Shown here piece by piece: positions 46,946 to 56,534 of a stretch of 64,000 bases of DNA (within the stretch, counting starts at the first letter, position 1; the number at the start of each line of letters is the position of its first letter). Origin of the DNA: Tetracladium setigerum (Eukaryota > Ascomycota > Leotiomycetes > Helotiales); contig PZJY01000006.1 of NCBI GenBank assembly GCA_031472005.1, positions 2,852,001-2,916,000 on the forward strand, in the 5' to 3' direction. The position numbers were made by a program, and so were the translations under genes. The notes below the pieces were generated by a model. It worked only from the letters and a program-made list of their open reading frames with translations, did no database searches and was not told the origin of the DNA.

Positions 46946-47965
46946 ATGCGTATCCTGTGTCTTCATGGTGACGGGACAAATTCGGGGATTCTCGAGACTC
47001 AAATTGCTCCTTTGCGGGCAAAACTAGATAGTACATGGGACTTCGTCTTTCTCGATGGTGAAGTCGAGACCAAGCCGGCAGAAGGTTAGTGGTTTCACAT
47101 CTTACTTCGCCAACACAGAGGAGCTCACAGCTGAATCCCTGAATGATTAGGTGTTGAAGGAATATTTGATAGCCCATGGCTTTGCTACTATGATGATCCA
47201 ACGCCAGAAAAGATCAAGAATGCCCAAGATCTAATTTCTGAAGTAATCAAAGAAGAAGGCCCATTCGATGCTGTACTTGGCTTTTCTCAGGGTGCTGCTC
47301 TTGCATCTAGCATTATGCTGTCACACGAGAGAGCCGGTAACCGACAGAGCATCTTTAGTGTTGCAATTTTTCTCTCGCCGACACTTCCATTTGACGTCGA
47401 TAGTGGACTTCTCAATCTATCATTCCACACGGACGAAGGATTGAAGGCTATTCGTACGTCAGATGAATTTGGGACGAAGTTTGAAGATATTGTCCAGCAA
47501 GATTGGACAAATGATCGTAGAACTGCTGGTGTATTGGCAATTTTCGATCAGATACACGGTCCACGATCCCGAACACATCCAGAACAGCAAAGCATTGATG
47601 TACTGCTGAGATATCACGCTTCCACAAACCCAGCCCTGAAGATTCACGTACCTGCCGTCGTTGCGTTTGGAACAAAAGATAGTTATGGATACGATTGTTT
47701 TGATGTTGTCGAACTATGTGATGCACGTACGTCAAGAGTTGTAAAACATGATGGAGGACATCGTGAGTTGACTCTAATCTGTCAGACTTAAACTTCACAG
47801 CTTTTTTTACTCTCATACACCTGCTTGAGTGCCTTTATACTTAGTTATCATGTATAAGCTAATTACTTTTTGCAATTTACAGATCTGCCTCGGAGTTTAG
47901 AAGATACAATGAAGATAGTGGAAGCAATTGAATGGGCTGTGGAAAAGACGAAAATGATTTCATGA
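46946..47965 (+). CDS. FSH/LovG-type serine hydrolase (probable polyketide-releasing esterase)
   Basis: Exons 46946-47084, 47151-47762 and 47883-47965, with introns of 66 and 120 bp (GTTAGT...TAG and GTGAGT...CAG). The product is 277 residues. It starts M-R-I-L-C-L-H-G-D-G, the opening strand and oxyanion loop of the FSH1 family. It has the nucleophile elbow V-L-G-F-S-Q-G-A near residue 105, an acidic F-G-T-K-D segment late in the chain, and the catalytic histidine in G-G-H-H-L-P-R, which is formed across the second junction. Family knowledge: members encoded beside HR-PKS genes (LovG being the best known) hydrolyse the finished acyl chain from the ACP. The synthase next door lacks its own release domain, so that role is likely here (inference). 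Confidence 0.9.
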
Positions 47966-48973
47966 TAAGAAGAGCTAAGAAGATCTCCGTGGGAATGTAC
48001 TCATTGAGCGGGATTGTAATGTAATACACACGAAACCTTATACACTACAATAAACGTTTAAATAATGAGATACTTTAAGAATATAAGGTTTGATTTCCTA
48101 AAAAATAGCTGCTTCTCATATTGATAGGATTATTTTCTTGTGAAGAATGAAGGTACCAGGGTCAACAAGAAATGGGTAACGTCATCGTCCGACGACTACC
48201 AGCTTTTGTGATCTTTCGCAATATATCTGTATCAAGTCTAGCATTTTTGATCGTGGATTTGGGGCATCCTCAGCCCTATCAACTCATATTGAATCATAGT
48301 CTCCTTGAGTGACTCTTCACAGCTTCTGACATGCAAAACCTTAATGGCCGACTATTGATGTAAGACGTGTGATACCACATGCGAACTATTTTATGCTGAC
48401 GGCTGATTCGAAATGTCGGGTACGTCAAATCGAGGTGATTCATTGACACTTGACATATACCTCATAGCAAAGCTAAGAACTACTCTATGAAGGCTAAACA
48501 ATCTGTAAGTGTGAATTTCTTAAAACTTTTAAAAACCTCACAAAGTACTATCACATCTTCTAGATATGCTGAATTCTTTTTGTGGGAAGACTCTTTCCGC
48601 TTGTATAGCTGCAGATCGTTGTGATTTGAGATCATCTCAAGCTTGTTCTTCTTATATTACACGTGTGTGTGCTTAACCAATAAAAATTTCAACTTAAACC
48701 CCCTAAATTTTGAATGTTTTCCATATCTCAGCGCTACGAACTTCTCTAAAATATGACCTAAACAAGAAATTCTACTTCTGGTACTTCATCTTAAGAACTT
48801 CAACTCGTGTCCAAAATTTTCAAAAATCAAAGCATTGTCTCTCATGTCTAGGCACATTTACAACCCCATCTCTCAACCTTGACAAGCGGTCCCAGCAGCA
48901 GAAGTTGCAGACGAACATTCATAAGTCCAACGAGAGACCGTGCCCGAGCCGGTGTTTTGCAATTCCTGGTAGC
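47966..48973. other. Intergenic, AT-rich, with one repeat remnant
   Basis: Only a diverged direct-repeat copy (48543-48615) stands out. A 101-codon plus frame at 48710-49015 overlaps the secreted-protein gene on the other strand and shows no features. Confidence 0.5.
48543..48615 (+). repeat. Dispersed repeat, copy 1
   Basis: About 73 bp beginning CAAAGTACTATCACATCTTC. Its partner lies at 63801-63873 in the same orientation, with roughly four of five bases equal and shared blocks such as GAATTC.TTTTGT.GGAAGA and CCGCTTGTA. Confidence 0.6.
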
Positions 48974-49730
48974 CTAAATTCCTGTAAGCTTCGACCTATA
49001 ATCACAATTGCATGACTTACTATCGCAACACTTATTCCGGTACCAAGCACAAGCATAGTTCGACTGCAAAGTGAGTTTATGGGGTTGATATCTGTACTCG
49101 TAGATGAATGCCTTTGTGCTAATATCGTTCGCACTGAAATAGGCGATTGTTTCGCTGCTCAGGACAAAGCCGGTACTTCTGTAGTCGAGACGGTTACAGC
49201 GGAGATTCCAGTTAGTGTAATGCTCGTGACCCCCTCTTGGCTGCTGTAGTATGTCTTCCAGTGCGTGTTCATCAACATTTCGTTGGCGTTTGCGCGCTTG
49301 AACAGAGATGCGGGATTGGAGGTCTCAGGGGCAGGCGCAAGCTGGACACTGCTTTTGAGAAAGCAGTGGTCATCAATGGCACTAAGGAAACCAAAATCAG
49401 TAAGGATTGGCCATGAGTTTATTATTGAGTGACGTTGTTAGGGCCGCGTTAGGCACACCTAGAGGAACCTTACGTGCATTGTATACCAGTGAGGGTAGAC
49501 GCCTTGACCTCTTCAATCGCGCTTGCATTACCATTCGCAAAATCGAAATCGGGATTGGCAAAAATCCATGCCTGGTACTTTGGGAAAAGATTATGGGAAG
49601 AAACTTCTGAGAGGTCGCCAGAAAGGATGCTGGAAATTGAAATATCAAGATCTGGTTGAGGAGTTGCAGGGCTTGGTGTTGCATTTGCGAACGCCAAAAT
49701 AGCGAGGACAATACTAGTAGTGAAGATCAT
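48974..49730 (-). CDS. Small secreted cysteine-containing protein, effector-like (frame break near 49,232)
   Basis: Exons 49730-49474 and 49381-48974, with a 92-bp intron (GTAAGG...TAG) whose removal joins I-Q-C-T to A-I-D-D-H-C. A signal peptide is visible at residues 1-18 (M-I-F-T-T-S-I-V-L-A-I-L-A-F-A-N-A-T). The middle has K-R-A-N, a possible dibasic processing site. The frame then breaks at a run of five C on the plus strand (49230-49234). One more base there opens a further ~85 codons with a clearly protein-like sequence, including R-C-N-R-L-D-Y-R and a Cys-rich end with C-C-D-S-K-S-C. Length would be about 221 residues. Read as assembled it stops at 49159 after 159 residues. The last ~20 codons may include another intron. 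No known family is recognised. It lies between the cluster and a transposon. Confidence 0.65.
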
Positions 49731-49817
49731 TTTGACTTGATACCGAAGCTATTGGTCTGAAGGGATTGGAATGGTAGCAGCTGATGGTTTGTCTGTAGAC
49801 ACCGGAGGACCACTGAG

Positions 49818-49825
49818 TATTTATA
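49818..49825 (-). promoter_or_regulatory. TATA box of the secreted-protein gene
   Basis: TATAAATA on the minus strand, about 90 bp before the start codon at 49730. Confidence 0.5.
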
Positions 49826-49876
49826 CTTCGAGAGCGATAGCGGTTGAAAATTCGGGCAAAGCCCAGATTGTTTCCA

Positions 49877-50066
49877 CTCCACTTCGTACATGGAGTAATA
49901 AATGTATATTTCTCGTCAGTGCGATTTGCCACAGGAGGTGCCTATCCCGGTAATAGATTGTCGAAAATACAGGAGGTGATTTGCTACTAACCCCTGTTTT
50001 CGAAGAAATATCTAGAAACAGCACTGGTAGAAAACCTCCATTTTTTACCCTATGTACGAAGTGGAG
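49877..50066. repeat. MITE-like block with 15-bp terminal inverted repeats
   Basis: CTCCACTTCGTACAT at 49877-49891 is exactly complementary to ATGTACGAAGTGGAG at 50052-50066. The 190-bp block is non-coding and sits 150-340 bp upstream of the secreted-protein gene. I could not define a target duplication. Confidence 0.45.
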
Positions 50067-50641
50067 CATCATCCCATATTTCTCTCTATTGCACTATAAA
50101 GTTGCAACAAAGCTCCACTTGGTTGATTATTAACATAAACAAAAAAATCCCTCGGCCGATCCCTGAACAGAAAAGAGAGGGTGCACTCGAGGTTTAACGT
50201 AGTTTTAATTTAGATTCTCCACCCGTTGGCGAGGGGCAGGCACTACCAGCGAACAAAGCCCTCCGGCGAAATTTTTGCCCTTTCAGGTACCCAACGCCCC
50301 TCTGTCGAAAGTTAGCGATGTCCGACTCCATTCATATATTATTATTACTCATCATTTACGCCTGACTAATTCCACGAGATACCTAGCTAGTGAGTGCCGG
50401 GTTAGCGGCGGGCCGCCCCGTATTCGCTAAAAAGAGATGCCCCACTAACTTTACTTCTTGAGGGCAATGAAGGTTGGCGCTGACTGTGCATAAAAGCAGT
50501 TGTAGAGGTACTTTGTACATCGAGGCACAGAAGTTGAATATGATCTATAGGTAATTATTTGCTATAGATTATCTTCCAACGCATTAACCCGAACTTAGAC
50601 TTCTTAATAAGCTTGCTCGGGGTGGTAGCCAGCTAGTGGTA
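50067..50641. other. Intergenic, nothing seen
   Basis: Non-coding stretch between the inverted-repeat block and the transposon. No frame or repeat is recognised. Confidence 0.45.
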
Positions 50642-50687
50642 AGTCCCCACCCCACCCTTTCGGCCACCCCCCTTTCGGCCACCCCAC
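50642..50687 (+). repeat. Left terminal inverted repeat of the transposon
   Basis: 46 bp, containing two CCTTTCGGCCACCCC units; complementary to 52417-52463. Confidence 0.9.
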
Positions 50688-50781
50688 CAAACCTCATCCG
50701 TAGCTGCACATCACCACTTAAAAAATTAATATCTTTTTCATTCTTCCATCAATTGCCACCAAATTTGTACTTTGAATTTTA

Positions 50782-52380
50782 ATGATGCGAAACTCTCGAT
50801 ATACTGAATTTGACGTGGGGCAAGCACTTAATGAGGTTGGAAATGGGAAGTCTATTCGCAAAGCTGCTCTGGAGTGAGGTATTCCAAGGACGACTTTACA
50901 AGTACGATTGCAACAGAACTCTACTCGTCGAGATGGTGCCGAACACTTACAAAGGCTTCCTCGAGTGATAGAGGATCGACTTACGAATTGGGTATTAACC
51001 CAGGAAGCTCTCGGCTATAGTATCACTCACTCGCAACTAAAGGCCTTTAGTGAACGTCTTTGCAAGCTCTAAGACGACGTTCTACCACTCGGAAAGCGAT
51101 AGGTCCGGAGGTTTTTATTACGGAATCCGATACTTAAGACTAAAAGGCAACTCATAGTCGATTCTATACGAGTAAATGGCGCTAGGACCGATATAATTAA
51201 GGCTTGGTTCCAAAATTTTTAAATTCCGGCCATCCAAGCTATTAAGCTAGAGAACCGATGGAATATGGACGAGGCCGGTATTATGGAAGGTTATAGACTT
51301 AATGGATTAGTCCTTGGTAGCTCGGAACGACGTTTTATTCAAAAGAAACAGGCCGGTACTAAGAGTTGGACATCATTTATCGAGGTTATCTCTGCTACCG
51401 GGGTCAGAACTACTCCACTTGTCATATATAAGGGAAAGTCGGTGCAACAGCAATGGTTCCCGGCCGATATCGATATATTTACATCATGGCAATTCACCGC
51501 AACAGATAATGGATGGACAACTGACCGTACGGCTTTAGAATGGCTCGAGAAGGTGTTTATTCCTAAGATAGCACCGGCAGATGGTTCGGCTCGATTACTT
51601 ATCTTGGATGGCCATGGAAGCCATGAAACCACCGAATTCATGTTCAAATGCCTCGAATCGAATATATACCTCTTGTTTTTACCTCCTCATAACTCTCATG
51701 TCCTTTAACCTTTAGATTTATCGGTTTTCTCTCCTCTTAAGGCTACTTATCGAAGAGAGCTTAATCTCTTAAGTCCTTTACTCGATTCGGCACCAATTAG
51801 CAAGCGTAACTTCTTACTATGTTACTATAAGGCCCGGGAAGCTGCAATTATAACTGATAATATCTTGGCCGGATGGAATGCTACGGGGTTATGGCCGGTG
51901 AATATGAGTAAACCTCTAATGAGCCGATTACTATTAGAGAATAGTAATAAAGCTTCGGAATCGGCCCCTCTAGAGAGTTCTAGTACTAAGTGGAATACAA
52001 GTATATCATCGATTGAGTGGCATACACCTAAAGTCGGGAGGGAATTACGTTTACAGTTCGACACTTTGGCTCGGCTTGGCCATGATGATCTTCCGACACG
52101 TCGATTACTCTTTCGGAAGGTTGCAAAAGGATTAGATGAAAAAGATTTTGCTTTATTAAAGGCCGAGAATCGAATAAAAGAGCTAGAAGCTCAATTAGAT
52201 CTATATAAACCAAAGAAGCGCCGAAAGGTCCAGGTATCTCCAAATTCGAGGTTCGTGGATATTAAGGCTATTAGATCGGCCCAGATTAAAGCTGGAGAGG
52301 TCGGAGTGGTACCAATCGATTCGGATTCATCTACTGAATCTGAATCTATCGGAGATTGTATAGAAGTCGAGGCGTCGTAG
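50782..52380 (+). pseudogene. Pogo/Fot1-type transposase, five internal stops
   Basis: One frame of 533 codons runs from the ATG at 50782 to the stop at 52378-52380, with no shift but with stops at 50875 (TGA), 51070 (TAA), 51100 (TAG), 51220 (TAA) and 51706 (TAA). All five can come from CAA or TGG codons by C:G to T:A change. The N-terminal half holds a helix-turn-helix (G-I-P-R-T-T-L) and a CENP-B-like domain. The DDE_1 core shows W-N-M-D-E, I-L-D-G-H-G-S-H and P-L-D, with 35 residues between the last two aspartates (DD35D). A charged tail with K-P-K-K-R-R-K could be a nuclear signal. This copy cannot make transposase. Confidence 0.9.
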
Positions 52381-52416
52381 AGATATTTAGTGTTGAATGT
52401 AAAGTAGTGGATTTTA

Positions 52417-52463
52417 GTGGGGTGGCCGAAAGGGGGGGTGGCCGAAAGGGTGGGGTGGGGACT
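52417..52463 (-). repeat. Right terminal inverted repeat of the transposon
   Basis: 47 bp; complement of the left repeat, with one extra base in the G/C run. Confidence 0.9.
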
Positions 52464-53711
52464 TACGGTAACTTGTCTCGGAAAACAATGAAAATCTTCT
52501 AACATTACAGCACCATAATCTCAAGCAGTAATCGTGCTACCTACACCCAACTCATTTGAACAGCGAATACAAGGAGATTCGATATGAGCATGAACCCGAG
52601 TAAAGCTTTGTCTTCTTCATGACCACCTCATGGCTATAGTAGATGCCACTGAACTATTCGTGAACGCAAGCCACAAAGGAAGTGGCAAAAAGTTCATGCA
52701 TGCTCACAGTGTGTTGTATATGAAGCATAGTTTATTTTCGTTCTCAAACATTATAGAGATCCTCATCACCGACAGCGGCGGAACTATATATGGGATATAT
52801 AGCTAAGAAGAGCAATCACGCCACCCCGCTTATGCGGTAAATGGAGACCATATCCAGACTCGTGAAATACCACCACACGTTACAAGCTCACATGCTTCTT
52901 CGAAAATTCAAAGCCGGCTCGGTTTATCCATATCAGCAGTACAGCATGTGTGATCCTATCATCCAATAAACTAGCGGCGCTGCATCCCTGCTTGCCGCTG
53001 TACCACAACGGCAGATTAATTATCCGCATACCAACAGCTTTTCGTATTCCAGCACTCCTCTATACACTGCAAAAACTTCATACAACAGCGCCTCCTCTGT
53101 CGTTGACCAGTCTACCTCGTCCACCCAAGAAGAGCCCGAGTACAAACTGAATACATACGCACAAGATACTTAGAGCACTGAATACGGGAGCACACCATAT
53201 GTTGGATATGGTACCTTGACGTTGGGAAATGATCTCGTAGGATTTGGGGCACAAATTTGACGGAGGTACTGAGCCTACAAATTTTGTAGGGTCTTGAAGC
53301 AAACTAGAGGAACTCTGGAAGGAAAGAGGTTTGACTAGCACGTGATTCCCGCATAAGACAGCCTCCCTGTTCATTGAGGGATGGAGTTTGGAATGAATGG
53401 GAATATATCGACAGAATTGAACGAATGACACAGCGTATATTTTCCTAAAATCTCAGACAAAACGGAGTACTTCAGATACCCAGGAAGAAAAAGATAGTAG
53501 AGAGCAAATGGACGTTGAAAGAGTTATCTTTACAACGAACTTCCCTCTATACCTTTCGCCAGAGGTTTGTTAAATTCATAAAGAATAGAAAGAAACCGCA
53601 ATTTGAAAGTAAAAAAAACATCTCCCATCACCAAATCCTACTCCTCTCAAAACCTTGAACCCTGAAGCATTATGATTGTATAATCTCAATATTTGGCCAG
53701 TTGCGGTTCTT
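52464..53711. other. Intergenic, nothing convincing
   Basis: Right flank of the transposon and 3' flank of the SH3b-like gene. Frames of 66-117 codons on both strands show no features. Confidence 0.45.
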
Positions 53712-54320
53712 CTAGCAGAGGCCGAGACGTGCTACAAAGAGAGGTAAGTGTCAGCAGAGTAAAATAACCAGTTGTGATTAATAATTTTAGTGGAGGTGGA
53801 AATTGGAGGGAAGCTCTGATGAGAAATGATGACGAGCTTGAGGAGAAGAAAACGTGGCAAAACTCACCAGGGGTGCAGTTGTTATCAGTGTAGTAACCGT
53901 TGACATAGCAGAATTCACTACCAAAGACGAGTTTATCCCAAGTGCTGTAAAAGAGAACAACAAGCGTTAGTATTGTATTTCCCAGTGTGAATTGTGAATA
54001 GAGGACGGGACTTATCACCAGTTGCCGTTGTGGCAGGTACCACTTTTGTAGCACTGGAATCTGTAGGTAGTGCCCACGTCAGGAAGGTGCGTGACTGGGT
54101 AACCAGTGCCGGGTCCAGAGCGGCAGTTTACATTCCCGGTAGCGTTGATGATCTTGCAGCTCTGAGGTGCGCGGGTGAAGATGGCTCTGGTCTCCAGATC
54201 TGCATCACTGGTGAACTGTGCTGGTGCTACAGCAGGTGCTGGGAAATCTGCTTCTGGGACTGGAGAGGCGAGTATGGCGAGGGGGAGGATGAAGAGGGCG
54301 GTTGATAGGGTGAACTTCAT
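53712..54320 (-). CDS. Small secreted SH3b-like cysteine-rich protein
   Basis: Exons 54320-54019, 53944-53868 and 53731-53712, with introns of 74 and 136 bp. The last exon codes for only six residues plus the stop. The product is 132 residues. A signal peptide is clear (M-K-F-T-L-S-T-A-L-F-I-L-P-L-A-I-L-A-S). After a ~30-residue Ala/Pro-rich segment comes a bacterial-SH3-like domain with V-N-C-R-S-G-P-G-T-G-Y, Y-R-F-Q-C-Y and G-S-E-F-C-Y-V-N-G-Y-Y. Eight cysteines in the mature part fit four disulfides. Family knowledge: secreted SH3b-like proteins are common in fungal secretomes; some bind cell-wall material, but the role here is unknown. Confidence 0.82.
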
Positions 54321-54440
54321 TTTGAGAGAGAAGATTGAAGACTGGTTCTTGATATTTCTTTAGAATGATGATGATCTAGTGAGAATTTGAAGATCTGATG
54401 AGGTTGAGATAAGTTCATTTCACTTAGGAAATCCTCTGGC

Positions 54441-54446
54441 TTTATA
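54441..54446 (-). promoter_or_regulatory. TATA box of the SH3b-like gene
   Basis: TATAAA on the minus strand about 120 bp before the start codon. Confidence 0.4.
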
Positions 54447-55560
54447 GTTTTCTATGCACTCTCTATTCTCGACTTTCACCAGCTAAAAAGTACTGAACAT
54501 TATCGAAGCGTAACTGATTTCAATCAGCACGGCTTAAGATTGCGCCGTAAACAAAGCATAATTGATCAGTAAAAGAGGAACATGCATAAGAAAAAGTCAG
54601 CACGGGTTAAAGTTATGCTAACGACAACTTGGAGATACGATACGTAAAGGTACTGGAATCGATCAACTCTCATTTAGCCTAAAATAGCTGAAATTGGAAA
54701 TTGGAAGGTACTGAACACTAGTCTAGCAGCCTATTTATATATCCCCTGCTCTATAGATGCAAGTATTCCGCTACGAGAATTCAAGCCCGAGGAGTTGAAG
54801 ACTTATGATGTATGGAGTCGTTTGTTCCTAGACACGTTATATTTTGGATACGTCAAGTTAGAAGAAAACGAATAAACTAATCTCACGCTGCTGGCGAGGG
54901 TTCACTATGAGGTCGAACATGGTTGACATGGAAGACCTAATAAGGTCAAGACTTCTTTATTACTTGTGTTGTTTTGAATAAATTCTAATTATACTAAAGC
55001 AGATCGGGTAGCAAGCCATCATGGAATAGACAAAATGTGTGCCGATTCCATGCTAATAATACAAAACTTATTGCATGGGAAAGATGTAAGACGAGAAGCG
55101 GGACGTCGGGTATAGGAACAAAGGCTGAGTTAATTGAAGAAAGGTCTTTCTAGTCAAAGGATGGCTTACGGGTGACATCACATGAACTTTTTCCAATATC
55201 CTCATGTCATGTAAAAGTGCTATTTGTCTCAAGTTTGTGCTGACTAATTACCTGTCGCAGTGACATCTTGGTTGTGCGAAGGTAAGGCTAAGTTGGGAAG
55301 GAAGATCTATAAAGATTACCAAAATCGTTATCGATCATCTCCACCTATATTATTTGTAAAGTTGAAGCTTCCGAGCCTTACTTAAAAGTTGTACACCCTG
55401 TCCAAGAGCCCTGCTCGCTGGAATGAGCAATTGCTCCGGAAACGTAACTCGAGCTGCTCTTCTGGGTCAAGCAGCTGCTATATTGTGACACCCCGCACTC
55501 TAGGCGGCATTTTGGAAAAACTCGAACAGCCATATGGGACTGTCTGGAAGTAGAGCCGTT

Positions 55561-55730
55561 AAGTGATGTATCACCGCTAGCAGGGAGATGTATGTTACTG
55601 ACAGCACAAGTTAAACTTAATCATGCATCGGACGTGCTTTATTAGTTTGCTTAATATCTAGCTTACTACTGGATTCCGTTTAATTGAGCCACGACAAGGG
55701 GATTTCCTTGCCAGCGGTGATACATTACTT
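55561..55730. repeat. MITE-like block with ~20-bp imperfect inverted ends
   Basis: ATGTATCACCGCT (55566-55578) is exactly complementary to AGCGGTGATACAT (55713-55725), and the match extends outward and inward with a few mismatches (AAGTGATGTATCACCGCTAG against its complement). The 170-bp block is non-coding. Confidence 0.4.
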
Positions 55731-56534
55731 CCCCCAATGCGGCATTGAACTGATGATTTAACTCTAATGGGCCCTGGAAATAAAAGAGAGAGAGCGCAGA
55801 AACGTCGCGCTCTGAATGGTTTAGCCCTGACCGAAGTATCGGGCAGTCATCTCGCTTAGCTATGGTGATACTTACAACAGTAGGTCACGGCCACTACCCT
55901 ATGGCGAGCGGGTGTGGCTGCAGTGTAACGCCAATTTGTGCAGCTTTGGCGTGGCAAGATGCTGTGCTTCCAATCAAATCCCATACCCCGCACGATCACT
56001 GACGGGTAATTTCTCCGCAATCAGCCATATCCGCAGCTATAACGATGCCACCATTCCAGAGAGGCTACAAAACCAATGTCCTCTCTCAACTTAACAAACG
56101 ATTTCACATGTGTCAATTCCTATTTAATATTCACCCAGACCTTGTCTCTTCGATGCTAGTGAAATGATATGCTTACTGTAATGCAACAACCCCATTCCTC
56201 GGTATGCTATACTTTCGTACAGATGGGAAGCGGAGGTCATTTGCACCCTGACTAAAACGGAAGGTCGAGAGATACCGGAGGCAGGGGGGGCTGTGAGCCG
56301 GCCTGCAGCGCTCCGAATTGGATTCAGTATCTGGAGTCGTTGTCATTGATGACCCTGCACTGGCCCTTCTCCAAATATCTCGGCTTTCGATTTACAGTAT
56401 AGCCTTTGCAATTCGTGAGGTCGATTCAAGAGCTACCATCACGCAAATCGTCGACACGAAGGGATTCTCAACGATATTGGGACAGAGTGATAAAAATTCA
56501 AAATTTTAACGCAAGATATCAATATCTAAATATT

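Larger units (their letters stand above)
50642..52463 (+). mobile_element. Flipper/Fot1-like pogo-superfamily DNA transposon, full length but inactivated
   Basis: An element of 1,822 bp bounded by inverted repeats of 46-47 bp that start AGTCCCCACCCCACCC, flanked on both sides by TA (50640-50641 and 52464-52465), the expected target duplication of Tc1/mariner-pogo elements. Each end repeat contains the 15-bp unit CCTTTCGGCCACCCC twice. The two ends differ by one C in a C-run (six left, seven right). A single transposase frame fills most of the interior. Size, repeat length and frame length are close to what is known for Flipper of Botrytis cinerea (about 1.84 kb, 48-bp repeats, 533-codon frame); identity at sequence level was not tested. 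Confidence 0.9.
54321..56534. other. Gene-free stretch with a MITE-like block
   Basis: 2.2 kb without a convincing gene. It holds the promoter of the SH3b-like gene on the left, an inverted-repeat block at 55561-55730, and the 3' flank of the amidase gene on the right. Frames up to 63 codons only. Confidence 0.5.
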
